Shown here: piece by piece, positions 46,044 to 55,668 of the stretch
How the letters are laid out: every line of letters begins with the position of its first letter
Position numbering within the stretch: the first letter of the stretch is position 1
Assembly (NCBI GenBank): GCA_026874595.1
Contig: JAPPUL010000082.1
Span: forward strand, 374,001-438,000
Length of the DNA: 64,000 nt
Origin: Sipunculus nudus
Taxonomy: Eukaryota > Annelida > Sipuncula > Golfingiida > Sipunculidae
Direction of reading: 5' to 3'
Position numbers and translations under genes: made by a program
The notes under the pieces: model-generated
The model's input: the letters and a program-made list of their open reading frames with translations, nothing else
What the model was told of the DNA's origin: nothing
Database searches by the model: none

Positions 46044-47159
46044 CTAGAAAAAATCTTCCCATAAAAGGAGAGTGTCTTCTGTTATCTCTCGTTTGGTTTT
46101 TTTACCTAATACTATATCTTTGAACTTATACGGTATTCCGTGTCCAGGCCGCTTTAAGCATAACATCTCATCTGATACCACGCTCCCTCGCTTTATCCTT
46201 TTTATGCTCGTTAAACTACGGCGCGCCATTTGTCTTACCTTCTTCTCTTCTTTCATCGCACGCTTTATCCCATCACCTATCCCAGCCTCCACTGCTCGTA
46301 TCCCTTCCACCATCTGCTTAAATCCATTCACATCTAGTGATAGATTATGATCTGGGCCCTCCATCCCTCTATCTAATGTGAAATGTTTTTCTATATACCT
46401 TGCTCCAAATCCTATCGCGCCTATCGGTATCCATATGTCTTGACTATGATCTGAATAGCCAACTCCTAACTTAAATACCCTCTTAAGAGTTTGTATCGCT
46501 TCTAGATTTACACGATTATAAGGTGTTGGATAAAGTGATACACAGTGTAGTAATACAATCTGCTCTCTTCTTAGATTCTTCTCCAAACAGGATATCCCCT
46601 CTTCTATTTCATATATACTTGCCAGCCCTGTGGATAATAATACTTCTTTCCCCTGTTTTGATATGTATTCTAATAATGGATGATTTGTTAGCTCGCTTGA
46701 CGCTACCTTATATCTACTTACACCAAGGCCTTCTAGCATATCTACATGATATCTATCAAATGGGCTTGACATGAATTCTATCCCCACTTCTTTACAATGT
46801 CTTTGTAAAACCTCATGAGATTTATGCGTAAGCTCATACCTTTTCAATAATTCATATTGGGCTTTTGCTCCCTTTGATACCAAATCTTCCGCTTTATAGG
46901 ACTGGAACTTTATTATATCTGCTCCTACCCGTTTTGCCTCCTCCACTAGCTTTAAGCCTATATCTACTTTCCCATTATGATTAAGACCTGCCTCCGCTAT
47001 TATTAATACCTTGTTTTCTTTTCTTTCTTCTCCCTTTCTTTCTTCTCCCTTTCTTTCTTCTCCCTTTCTTTCTTCTCTCTTTCTTTCTTCTCTCTTTCTT
47101 AAAACATCCCCTCCTTCCCCCTCATTATCTGGGCCTTTTAATATTCCTTCATCACTCAA
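46044..47159 (-). CDS. NeuB-family nonulosonic acid synthase (sialic/legionaminic/pseudaminic type)
   Basis: This 371-residue enzyme condenses phosphoenolpyruvate with an N-acetyl-hexosamine derivative. The TIM-barrel part shows VLIIAEAGLNHNGKVDIGLKL, IKFQSYKAEDLVSK, SSPFD, LLHCVSLYPTP, GYSDHS, EKHFTLDRGMEGPDHNLSLD. The C-terminal SAF (antifreeze-like) domain ends it (RSLTSIKRIKRGSVVSDEML). The sugar type cannot be fixed; in motile spirochaete-like cells flagellin glycosylation is one possibility. The first 50 residues are non-family, with five (K)R/GEERK repeats. The true start may lie further in. Confidence 0.9.
   Translation of the reverse strand: MSDEGILKGPDNEGEGGDVLRKREERKREERKGEERKGEERKGEERKENKVLIIAEAGLNHNGKVDIGLKLVEEAKRVGADIIKFQSYKAEDLVSKGAKAQYELLKRYELTHKSHEVLQRHCKEVGIEFMSSPFDRYHVDMLEGLGVSRYKVASSELTNHPLLEYISKQGKEVLLSTGLASIYEIEEGISCLEKNLRREQIVLLHCVSLYPTPYNRVNLEAIQTLKRVFKLGVGYSDHSQDIWIPIGAIGFGARYIEKHFTLDRGMEGPDHNLSLDVNGFKQMVEGIRAVEAGIGDGIKRAMKEEKKVRQMARRSLTSIKRIKRGSVVSDEMLCLKRPGHGIPYKFKDIVLGKKTKREITEDTLLLWEDFF
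47026..47100. repeat. 15-bp in-frame tandem repeat in the NeuB-type gene
   Basis: Five copies of a TTTCTTTCTTCTCYC unit (plus strand) encode KREER/KGEER pentapeptides before the conserved domain. Array length can change without breaking the frame. Confidence 0.9.
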
Positions 47160-47174
47160 TAGTCTTAATCCGCC

Positions 47175-47729
47175 TTATCTACTATAATAATAGCTCTCAT
47201 TAAGCAGTTTCGAGTACACTATCTTCCAATTGTATTGCCATGCCCCTACTCCCTTCTCCCGTACCTTTTTTAAATAATATACTACTTCCCGTACCTTTCT
47301 AACATCATCTCGACTTATTTGATCGCTATATTTAAACTTAAACTTACAAAGTACTACTGCCTTCATCCTCCATTTTGATAGCTCTATTGTTTCTATCTCA
47401 TAACCCTTCAATCTTTCAAAATATTCTTTAAGCCTAAGCGGTACCTTCCCTTTATTCAACCTTATTGCATCTACTATCGTCTTATATTCTTTGTACTCTT
47501 TGTCTGTTGTATAGGAAAGTGCCTCCCTGAACCGCTTTTGTCTTGAATATCTTATAAAGCTTTCTATTACCTTACTTACTGCTTCACGCTCTTTTTCACT
47601 CTTACTCAAGAAGATCCTTTTTTCACTTTTATTTTTTATTCCTTTACCGTATGTTGTATTTTGTTCGATAATTGGCAATTGAAGGACTATTAGTACTAAA
47701 AATACTAGGCCCTTTTTTAGTTTTCTCAT
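47175..47729 (-). CDS. Exported protein of unknown function
   Basis: This 184-residue protein has a hydrophobic N-terminus (KKGLVFLVLIVLQLPII) that is probably a signal peptide or anchor. The mature domain has a helix pair (AVSKVIESFIRYSRQKRFREALSYT) followed by beta-rich sequence (IETIELSKWRMKAVVLCKFKFKY), reminiscent of NTF2-like periplasmic domains. That comparison is weak. It lies upstream of and close to the NeuB-type gene on the same strand (15 bp), so they may form one unit. Confidence 0.65.
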   Translation of the reverse strand: MRKLKKGLVFLVLIVLQLPIIEQNTTYGKGIKNKSEKRIFLSKSEKEREAVSKVIESFIRYSRQKRFREALSYTTDKEYKEYKTIVDAIRLNKGKVPLRLKEYFERLKGYEIETIELSKWRMKAVVLCKFKFKYSDQISRDDVRKVREVVYYLKKVREKGVGAWQYNWKIVYSKLLNESYYYSR

Positions 47730-47856
47730 TGTTGATTTCCCTTTCCTTTTTTTGCCAGCTTATACATATGCGGCTTTATTGGGAAATCGGTATTATGGGT
47801 TTATATCTATCTGTATTTTTTTTACTTTTTTTATTTTTTTGTTCCATATTTTAGAT

Positions 47857-49749
47857 ATGACTGATCACGATAGAAATTCTCTCATTGATAACGCCGCCAA
47901 AAATAAACTCTTTGACTCCTCTTATGATCATATCGTTTTGAAGGAAAGTGAACAAAATAGGCGTAAGTTACTTCTTGAACTTCGTAAGGTTAACTTCAAA
48001 CATAAACGCTCTGTTGCCGCTTCTAAAACATCCCCTTTAGAACGCACAACAAGAGCAAGATTCCCTTCTTTAGCTACATTTCTTCGTCTTGTAAAGCAAA
48101 TACGGATCTTTTTTAGCTCTTTAATCGCAAAACGTGTTACTATTAAGTTTTTAAACAGCATTAATAATTACTTTTATGACCACAAAAGTAAGAAAATTAA
48201 ACCCGGATTGCCTCTTCTTTTTTATGATAAGATTTTCTTTGTCCTTGCTGATCTTAAATCTCTTTTTTATGAGGTTCGACTTGACTCTTCTAAAATAGAT
48301 TTCAATAAGAAAATATTTTTACTCGACTTCATCTATCCCATACTCTCTCCCCAATCTAAAGAAATCCTCAGCTCCATTAATATCGAATTCTTTTACAAAA
48401 TACTCTCACGCTCAAATAGTGTTCAAGAATCCTATGAACAGTTATACCAAACCATTGAACTCCTAAAACAATCTATTATTGACTACGATACTAATACTAT
48501 CCTAAAATATACTCATACCATAGAAAAACTCTTTACTATCTCAGAGTTTAACTTTTATGAATTCTTCACTCTATTTGACAACAAGTTTAGAAAAGTACCT
48601 GAGTATAAAGTCAAATTTAAACCAATCTTTGCTCAATATACTTTACTGCCTATTAAAACTTTAGACTCCTTTATTAACACTGTTAAACAAATTAAACCGG
48701 CGGAGAACATTATAGACCACTTTATCGCTTCTTTAAATAACATTAAACGAAATATGAGTCTTAAGCAGTTTGAGGAAGATAATAACATGAATGACAATAT
48801 AAAGGACCTTGAGCAAGATATTATCCCTTCCATATACAGCAATATCTTCCTATCAAAAGATGACATTTATACCCTCTATAAAAAACTATCTTTTATCAAT
48901 ACTCACAAAGTTTTAGAATATCATATTAAAATTATATCTAATGATTACTCTTATAATACTTCTCCTGTTACTCTTGAACCTGAACTGTTTTTAAACCAAT
49001 ATATTAGACTGTTAGTCGATAAACAGCTTTTCCTTTTTGAAAAATCTAAAAAAACTATTAAAAGCTCTATTAGAAATCGGGCCATCGTTAACCTTTTCAA
49101 CATTAACTCCATTGAACAGCTTATTCAAGTCGATTACTATAACGCCAGTATTAGCTCCAAATTGATTGATTTAAACTATCCAGGTTATACATATGTTATT
49201 CCTTTAAGTATTTTTAAAACTTTCTTGCATACCAAGTTTAAAGCCTTTGTTGAAAGTACTATAAGAGCTATCCTTGAAGAGGGGGATTTCCTTTACAGAA
49301 AAGACGCTCGTAATTTAAATAATAACTTTTTGCTTTTAAAAGGTGAGTTGACTCGTCTTACCAACTTTGAACTTGGTTTTTCTAATATCTCTCAGAAGGC
49401 TCGTAATATTTCTGATATTATTTCAAAAGATGATAATGATAATTATAACTTCTCATCCAGCATCAACACTGATATTAATGAAATTGAGCAAGAAGTTCTT
49501 AGCATTCTTATTAAAGGTACTTTGTATTTTGATAATATCTTAAACTTCCTTATCAGACTAAAACAAGAAACTGCTGTGCTTAGACCTTCTATTATAAACA
49601 ATCTAGCAACTATTAAAGATTCGGCTAACGCTAAGTTTATAGAGGCTTTACATGCTAGCATCTATAACATATCTCAACTACAAAAGATTATGCACTTTTA
49701 CCCTTTTATCAAAAAGGAATCTACATCCCAAGGACTTCACGCATACTAA
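47857..49749 (+). CDS. Large cytoplasmic protein of unknown function
   Basis: This protein of about 630 residues from ATG 47857 has no signal peptide. It is mostly helical, with many K, I, L, F, N and Y residues. A frame extension to TTG 47752 would add a hydrophobic stretch encoded by poly-T, which I regard as non-coding. A conserved-looking PLLFYDKIFFVLADLKSLFYE lies around 120-140. Size and composition resemble the 631-residue protein at 14403-16298. The 3' end overlaps the convergent dapB by 29 bp. No function can be assigned. Confidence 0.7.
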   Translation: MTDHDRNSLIDNAAKNKLFDSSYDHIVLKESEQNRRKLLLELRKVNFKHKRSVAASKTSPLERTTRARFPSLATFLRLVKQIRIFFSSLIAKRVTIKFLNSINNYFYDHKSKKIKPGLPLLFYDKIFFVLADLKSLFYEVRLDSSKIDFNKKIFLLDFIYPILSPQSKEILSSINIEFFYKILSRSNSVQESYEQLYQTIELLKQSIIDYDTNTILKYTHTIEKLFTISEFNFYEFFTLFDNKFRKVPEYKVKFKPIFAQYTLLPIKTLDSFINTVKQIKPAENIIDHFIASLNNIKRNMSLKQFEEDNNMNDNIKDLEQDIIPSIYSNIFLSKDDIYTLYKKLSFINTHKVLEYHIKIISNDYSYNTSPVTLEPELFLNQYIRLLVDKQLFLFEKSKKTIKSSIRNRAIVNLFNINSIEQLIQVDYYNASISSKLIDLNYPGYTYVIPLSIFKTFLHTKFKAFVESTIRAILEEGDFLYRKDARNLNNNFLLLKGELTRLTNFELGFSNISQKARNISDIISKDDNDNYNFSSSINTDINEIEQEVLSILIKGTLYFDNILNFLIRLKQETAVLRPSIINNLATIKDSANAKFIEALHASIYNISQLQKIMHFYPFIKKESTSQGLHAY

Positions 49750-50527
49750 ATAATCCGCTACCCTTACCATATAGCCACTTTGCTGCAAGTAGTGCACCCT
49801 TCGAAAAAGTCTTTCTATTATGGGCTTTATGCGTTAACTCAACACGTTCTCCTTCCGTGCAAAAACTTAATGTGTGTTCCCCTATTATATCTCCTGCTCG
49901 CATCGAAAACATTCCTATCTCATCCAAACCCCTCTCTCCTATTAGTCCCTTCCGCCCGCATACCATGTCTTTCTCTATATCACGTCCTGAATACTTTGCT
50001 CCAAGCTCTGCTAATTTTAAGGCTGTGCCGCTCGGTGAGTCTTTTTTATATCTATGATGAGCTTCGTATATTTCTAAATCGTAGTCCTTTGCCTTATTCA
50101 ATAGCCCTGCTACTATCTCCGTCATCTTGAATAGTACATTTACTCCTATACTGAAATTAGGTGAGAATACTATCCCAAAATGCTTGCCATATCCCGAAAG
50201 CTCTTCTAGTCCTTCTTTACTAAATCCTGTTGTTCCGATTACAAAACCTTTCTTATATTCCATGTTATGCTTTAAGGCCAATAAAGTACTCTCGGGGCTG
50301 CTAAAGTCTATTATTACATCTGACCCTGAAAGAGCTTCTTCTATCCCATCTTTTACCAAAATCCCTGTCTCTCCACACCCGGACAGCACTCCTATGTCTC
50401 TACCCAACATCTTTGCTCCCGTCTTCTCTATCGCATACACTAGCTTCGTTTCCTCATCCTCCATTATCACCTCTGCATTCGAACGCCCCATCCTACCACA
50501 CGCTCCATTGAGTCCCAGCTTTATCAC
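49721..50527 (-). CDS. dapB: 4-hydroxy-tetrahydrodipicolinate reductase
   Basis: This 268-residue NAD(P)H-dependent enzyme of diaminopimelate/lysine synthesis supplies DAP for peptidoglycan. It shows LGLNGACGRMGRSNAEVI (cofactor loop), VIDFSSPESTL-like IIDFSSPESTLLAL, VIGTTGFS, SPNFSIGVN and the catalytic EAHHRYKKDSPSGTALKLAE. The start is GTG, placed immediately after the TAA of hemA with no gap, so the two are cotranslated. It converges with the large unknown gene. Confidence 0.96.
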   Translation of the reverse strand: MIKLGLNGACGRMGRSNAEVIMEDEETKLVYAIEKTGAKMLGRDIGVLSGCGETGILVKDGIEEALSGSDVIIDFSSPESTLLALKHNMEYKKGFVIGTTGFSKEGLEELSGYGKHFGIVFSPNFSIGVNVLFKMTEIVAGLLNKAKDYDLEIYEAHHRYKKDSPSGTALKLAELGAKYSGRDIEKDMVCGRKGLIGERGLDEIGMFSMRAGDIIGEHTLSFCTEGERVELTHKAHNRKTFSKGALLAAKWLYGKGSGLFSMREVLGM

Positions 50528-51598
50528 TTATACATCCTTATTCTTATAGTTTGTCTTTTGATGCTTCTTTATCTCTTTTATATCATATCTTGTGGGAATC
50601 TTACACTCATTTAGATCTTTACTATACAATCTACTCGTACAAAAAAGACAATTCTCAAGCGAGAGTATCTCCTCTACTTTCGATATCTCATCCCGTCGCT
50701 TTTCATCATTAACTCGGCTTACCGTCTCTATTTGATCTATATTTAATAACTTAACATCTTCATGCTCCCCCAAACTCGGTTCTATATCACGGGGTACTGC
50801 CAAGTCTACTAACATCTTTTTCCCGCTTTTAAATAATTTATAATGATCTTCTGTTAGAATATAATGGGGGGCTGTTGTTGAGCTTATTATCACATCCATA
50901 TCTTTTAATGAGGTATATAATTCATTTAACGGTATATAGCTGGCTTCCATCTCCTTGGCAAATCTACGCCCTTCTTCTAACAAGCGGTTTGTTATATATA
51001 TCTTTTCTACTCCCTTTTTATAAAAGCTTGTTGCAATCTGTCGTGATATCTCTCCTATCCCTATCAATAACACTTTAAGTCCATATATATCTTCAAAATA
51101 AGACTTTAGGTTATCAAGCAGTATTCCGCCTGTAGATAATGACAATTTACTTATATTTGTTATTGTTCTTACCTTTTTACCTACATATATTGCTTTTTGG
51201 AATAGTGTGTTTAGGTAGGAGCCTGTTAATTTATTCTTTTGGGCTTCGCTGTACGCTTTCTTTATCTGCCCTAATATCTCTCCTTCTCCGATTATTTGGG
51301 ACTTTAAGCCTGATGAGACCTCGAGTAAGTGATGAGAGGCCTTTGTCCCTTCAAGTTTTAGCAAGTCTTCTTTTATCTCTACATCAAATATTCGGTCTAT
51401 CACTGCATTAACGCTTCTTTTGCTGTATATATAATATTCTATCCGATTACAGGTCGACAATGTTACTACTTCTTCTACATAACATTCGTCTTTTAGCATC
51501 TTATTGTACTTTATTATCTCTTCAGGCAAAAGTGCATACCTTTCCCTGATTGATACATCATGTTTTTCTATATTTAGACCTATCACGTAAAATGACAT
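50528..51598 (-). CDS. hemA: Glutamyl-tRNA reductase
   Basis: This 356-residue enzyme catalyses the first step of the C5 route to 5-aminolevulinate and haem. The nucleophilic Cys is in VVTLSTCNRIEYY (about residue 50). GEGEILGQIKKAY and the NADPH domain (VLLIGIGEISRQIATSFYKKG) follow, then SSTTAPHYIL and DLAVPRDIEP. It is shorter than the usual 410-450 residues, lacking most of the C-terminal dimerisation helix region. The gene abuts dapB and follows cytochrome c biogenesis genes on the same strand, which fits a need for haem. Confidence 0.92.
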   Translation of the reverse strand: MSFYVIGLNIEKHDVSIRERYALLPEEIIKYNKMLKDECYVEEVVTLSTCNRIEYYIYSKRSVNAVIDRIFDVEIKEDLLKLEGTKASHHLLEVSSGLKSQIIGEGEILGQIKKAYSEAQKNKLTGSYLNTLFQKAIYVGKKVRTITNISKLSLSTGGILLDNLKSYFEDIYGLKVLLIGIGEISRQIATSFYKKGVEKIYITNRLLEEGRRFAKEMEASYIPLNELYTSLKDMDVIISSTTAPHYILTEDHYKLFKSGKKMLVDLAVPRDIEPSLGEHEDVKLLNIDQIETVSRVNDEKRRDEISKVEEILSLENCLFCTSRLYSKDLNECKIPTRYDIKEIKKHQKTNYKNKDV

Positions 51599-51639
51599 AT
51601 TTTTTTCTCACCATTCTTCTTTAACTTCTATATTTATCC

Positions 51640-51785
51640 TGCACTCCTATCCTGCACTCTTTCTCTTCTTTTCCTGCCATCTTCTCCCGACTTCCCGACT
51701 TCCCGACTTCCTGACTTTTCTTAACTCCTCCTTTTCGGCTCTCCTTTTTAGCTCCTCCTTTTCGGCTCTCCTTTTCGGCTCTCCG
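51640..51785. repeat. Intergenic short tandem repeats upstream of hemA
   Basis: Several small arrays occur in 146 bp: TCCTGCACTC twice (about 51637-51660), CTTCCCGA about four times (51687-51716) and CTCCTTTTCGG/CTCTCCTTTT units (about 51725-51783). They occupy the hemA upstream region up to the stop of ccsA. Confidence 0.8.
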
Positions 51786-52703
51786 CTACTCTTCTATGTA
51801 TATATGCAGACTCGCTGATTGAACATCCTTTGGCAGATACTTCATTCCTAGATACGTAAAAAGTATAGTAAAGGATGCTCCAACTACAAGCCAGGCTAAC
51901 TTCTTCTCATCAAAACTCTTTATAAATCTAACATGGAAATAGGACGCTAATACTAACCACGATATTAGTGCCCAGTTCTCTTTTGGATCCCAACCCCAAA
52001 AATTAGACCACGCAATCTGGCCCCACCAGGACCCAAGCGCAAGGCCAAATGTCAAAAACAAAAACGCAAACTTTACTATCTTATATATATATTCACGGAA
52101 ATTTATCTGCTTCTCTTCGCTTATAAGCCAATAACCTCGTATCCCCTCTGGAAGCACCAATGAAAGTGCTGCTGCTAAGCCTGCTATGAATACTCCCGCA
52201 TATGCAAAAAAGTAGCTTGTTACATGGGGGATCATTATCGGTGTTTGTAAGGCCGGCATTACGGGCACTATCTCTACATCTAGGGTTGTTAGCGAATATG
52301 TGTAGATTATTAGGATAAGCGCGCTAACTAAAAGTCCCAATATCTTTATCTTTAAAAGCCTTTCTACTACAACGTACACTAAACTTATTGTAAAAGATGC
52401 ATATATTAGTGTCTCATACAATGTCCTAAATGGAGGGCGTCCTGCCTCTATCCATCTGTCTACTACTAAAATTAGTGTTAACAAAAAACCAAGAAAGAAA
52501 AATATACTACTTATTCGTGATATGTTTTTACGCTTATTGCGTACTCTTTTGCTCTCTATATAACCTTCCCGTAATTCACGTGCACGCCCTTGTTTTACAT
52601 ACAATATAAAACTTAAAATATAAAATAATAAAGCAAGCCAATATACTAAATACGTTATCTGGAACAATATATCTGTATTCAAAAACCGCTCTATTAATAA
52701 CAT
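51786..52703 (-). CDS. ccsA: Cytochrome c biogenesis protein CcsA/ResC
   Basis: This 305-residue polytopic protein has about eight helices and the tryptophan-rich WWD haem-handling motif WGQIAWSNFWGWDPKENWALISW near 215-240. Conserved His flank it (PHVTSYFFAYAG, and another in the FHVRF segment). With ResB it forms the System II haem lyase that attaches haem to apocytochrome c outside the membrane. It lies downstream of resB on the same strand. Confidence 0.95.
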   Translation of the reverse strand: MLLIERFLNTDILFQITYLVYWLALLFYILSFILYVKQGRARELREGYIESKRVRNKRKNISRISSIFFFLGFLLTLILVVDRWIEAGRPPFRTLYETLIYASFTISLVYVVVERLLKIKILGLLVSALILIIYTYSLTTLDVEIVPVMPALQTPIMIPHVTSYFFAYAGVFIAGLAAALSLVLPEGIRGYWLISEEKQINFREYIYKIVKFAFLFLTFGLALGSWWGQIAWSNFWGWDPKENWALISWLVLASYFHVRFIKSFDEKKLAWLVVGASFTILFTYLGMKYLPKDVQSASLHIYIEE

Positions 52704-52929
52704 TTTGTCTATACCCTCCTTTCCCTTTTTATGTTTAGATGCTCATGGCTGGCTCGTATATTATAATATAACTACACGAAGTGCTTCTAGTCTAATAATC
52801 CATGAAAGGATTTATCTCTTTCCTTTACCGCACCATTCCCGTCCCGTCCTTTGCTGCTTATTACCCACTCCCTTACTGCCCCTCTTACTCTTCCTTGCTT
52901 CACCTTACTGCACTTCACCTTACTGCACT
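52704..52929. repeat. Gap between resB and ccsA with short tandem repeats
   Basis: 226 bp. The right half is C/T-rich with TTACTGCAC/CTTCACC units repeated (about 52870-52935), reaching into the 3' end of resB. The rest shows no gene or clear hairpin. Confidence 0.6.
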
Positions 52930-55668
52930 TCACTCTTTCTTACTTCTCCTTTTAGACATCGGTAAATAAAACATCATAAATATTCCGATACTTAAACTTA
53001 TATAACCGCCATAAATATACATAAGACCAGGTTCTATACTTACTCCTATACCTGAATAACTCCTATCTTCCTTCTTCGCGTCCGTTTGATAGAATCTATA
53101 TCCATTATAATACATATACTCATTTACTCGGATAGGTGATTCCTTTACTACCTTCAAGTTTCTTGCATCTTCCCCTTCAAGCACCTCTAATCCACTCTCC
53201 CAATACTTTGTCTCTACACTCCTTCGAGACCCAAATGTTAAGGTATAACGTGTCTCTGGCACTACGAACACATTTAATCCCTGTGGCGTTAGGCGAGCTA
53301 TACGACGTTGCTCATCGCCTTTCTTATCTTTGTATATTACCTCTATTAATGCATACGGGTTTAATGGCTCAACTTCTAGACCCACTCCCTTTAATACCTT
53401 CTCAACCCCTTGCCGCCTTCCCTCATCACTATAATACTTTGGGTTTAATACCCATACTTTATCAAATTTTAAATACGCTTCTTTTACTATTCTCTCCTCT
53501 TCTCCTTTAAGCTTGCTCTTTAGCTCTTTATTATATACTTTCTCCTCTATATGAACCGGGATGTTTGCTGTCTTTTTCCTATACGGATAATACTCTCCAT
53601 AATTTGGCAGTATGTGATCTATATACCCATACGCATCCTCTGCAAGTGAATAAGCTTCTCCTTTCTTTAAATCACTCTCTTCTAACTTACCGCCTATATT
53701 AGAATATATCTTCTTCTCCCCTCCTATTATTATTGTAAGTGTTCGGTTCGCTTTAATTGCTTTATTTATAAGTTCTTCTATTTCCTTTTTCGGATATTCA
53801 TAATAATACAATACCTGGGTACGCTCATTTAATAATATACTATTGCTTTGCTTGCTTCGCCCTTCTATTAACCATATCTCTTGACGTTCCCCGCTTCCAA
53901 ACAATGTAAACGATACTGCCGATTGGTTTACTTTTATCTGATCTTCGAGTACTTCTTTGCCCAAATCCGAAAAGGCATCTGCAAGGAGTTCTCGACGTCT
54001 TATATCTTTTTTATAAAACTCTTTCAACCGGTATTTATTACCTGTGAGTTCATAAGCAGCACTTACATCTTTCTTGAAATGCTTTGCTACATTATCCTTT
54101 ACTTTTTGATTGAATATTGAAGCGTCTATCTCTTGTGGTATTCCTACATAATCCAATCTGAAGTTCTCAAAGTAGTTTAATACTTTGTATCTTATATTTG
54201 TTCCGTATAATCTCTTGTCCTCTCCAATCCTTATAGAGTTGGCCATTATATCCTTACCTTTGTAGCTGAACAACATGAAAATCCTTCGTAAGATACGTTC
54301 TTGTGCTTCTTTTTGATTGTCTGCTTTTAGCTTATAGTGATATTGGTCTTGTCTGTATGTTGCTAGGAATGTCAGTCCAACTGCAGACAGTAAGGTTAAT
54401 GACGGGTTTAATGTTAGTTTTTTCTCTTTTACGTATTGCTCTTTAAATGTGCTTTGGAACTGGCGAGGCAGGGCTTTTGAAAAGTCTTCGTACGTCTTTG
54501 TTGATATATATTTTGGGATTGGGTTTTCGAACTTTTTGACGTATATATTATATGCACTTTCCCACTTTTTTGTATCAAAAGATTTAAGCTTTATATAAAA
54601 GTCAAGTTCTTTAGAGTCTTCTCTAAGCTTTTTCTTACTCTCTTCAAATAGGAATACTTTATTGCTTTTTTGGCCCACCTGTAAGGGAATTATACCTGTA
54701 TATGAGAAAAAGAAGTTATACCATACAGCTATCAAGATAAACACTATTGAACAATGAGTTATATAAAAGCCTAAAGTTCTTAATCTAAGCCGTCTTTTGA
54801 ATGCTACACGTAATATATTAAGCGATAGTAAAACATAGGCATTAATATACCAAAAACTATGAAAGACCTGATCGAGGCTAAAGAACAAAAATACATGTCC
54901 CAAATAGCCGTATGCTTTTACATAATAGTCTTTGGGCTGAAATGGTACTGTTGCTGATTGAGGGATTAGGGTACTTAAGGTTGTTGCTATTGCTAGAAAT
55001 AAGATATTTAAAAAAGCAAGATGAAAGGTTCCAAGATGTTTTTTTAGCAGTGGATATATTCCTACTAGTGCCAGGAGAAGGCTTAATATTGTTCCTAATG
55101 GATATATATAAAGTCCCTTTGGTAAGGCATTTTGGCTTTCAAGCACTCGAAATACGTTTTCTACAACCACAGAAGATATCATTAACACGAAAAGAACTAA
55201 AAACGACTCGACGAAAGCCTTATTCCTAGTAAGAAAGCTGCTTTCCATTGACATAAAAGAGGCAATCTTTTCTTTGTCTTCTTTCTTTAAATAATTCATA
55301 CCTTGTATTGCCCGTAGTATGAAATATGCTAGGATTAAAAATATTGGCAAACCTATATAGGCGCTTATTAGTCCACTTACAATTAAAAGGATTTTATCAA
55401 TAAGGAGGATAAGGAGCAAACTTAAAGCTGCAAGTCTTATGCGTTTTTTTATACCATAAGTGAGTATTATGGTTATAAGTAGTAAAGTATAATGAGCATA
55501 ATAAAAGTTATCAAAAGTTGACACTCCACCTGCTTTCATTAGCGTTATAAACGTTAATAACAAAAAGGTAAAGATTGTTATTACTATGCTTGTTATATAT
55601 GCGTGGTCGATACTTGCATAAGCTTTTGCTATCGACTTTATTTCAAATAATTTCTTATTCATTCTCAC
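52930..55668 (-). CDS. resB: ResB-type cytochrome c biogenesis protein
   Basis: This 912-residue partner of CcsA in System II has eight or more N-terminal helices (about 1-330). They include the family's TLIPQS, FHSFWYINAYVLLSLNIL and GFYITHCSIVFILIAVWY, then IPLQVGQKSNKVFL. A very large extracytoplasmic region (about 335-885) follows, with one last helix before the tail MSKRRSKKE. Typical ResB proteins are 450-600 residues, so the periplasmic part is enlarged. It holds and chaperones the apocytochrome. It heads the minus-strand group resB-ccsA-hemA-dapB. Confidence 0.88.
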   Translation of the reverse strand: MRMNKKLFEIKSIAKAYASIDHAYITSIVITIFTFLLLTFITLMKAGGVSTFDNFYYAHYTLLLITIILTYGIKKRIRLAALSLLLILLIDKILLIVSGLISAYIGLPIFLILAYFILRAIQGMNYLKKEDKEKIASFMSMESSFLTRNKAFVESFLVLFVLMISSVVVENVFRVLESQNALPKGLYIYPLGTILSLLLALVGIYPLLKKHLGTFHLAFLNILFLAIATTLSTLIPQSATVPFQPKDYYVKAYGYLGHVFLFFSLDQVFHSFWYINAYVLLSLNILRVAFKRRLRLRTLGFYITHCSIVFILIAVWYNFFFSYTGIIPLQVGQKSNKVFLFEESKKKLREDSKELDFYIKLKSFDTKKWESAYNIYVKKFENPIPKYISTKTYEDFSKALPRQFQSTFKEQYVKEKKLTLNPSLTLLSAVGLTFLATYRQDQYHYKLKADNQKEAQERILRRIFMLFSYKGKDIMANSIRIGEDKRLYGTNIRYKVLNYFENFRLDYVGIPQEIDASIFNQKVKDNVAKHFKKDVSAAYELTGNKYRLKEFYKKDIRRRELLADAFSDLGKEVLEDQIKVNQSAVSFTLFGSGERQEIWLIEGRSKQSNSILLNERTQVLYYYEYPKKEIEELINKAIKANRTLTIIIGGEKKIYSNIGGKLEESDLKKGEAYSLAEDAYGYIDHILPNYGEYYPYRKKTANIPVHIEEKVYNKELKSKLKGEEERIVKEAYLKFDKVWVLNPKYYSDEGRRQGVEKVLKGVGLEVEPLNPYALIEVIYKDKKGDEQRRIARLTPQGLNVFVVPETRYTLTFGSRRSVETKYWESGLEVLEGEDARNLKVVKESPIRVNEYMYYNGYRFYQTDAKKEDRSYSGIGVSIEPGLMYIYGGYISLSIGIFMMFYLPMSKRRSKKE

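Noticed and set aside
47752-47856. N-terminal membrane-helix extension of the large unknown protein
   Set aside because: The extension starts at TTG, is encoded by a T-rich run and overlaps the divergent promoter region; the ATG at 47857 gives a normal cytoplasmic start.
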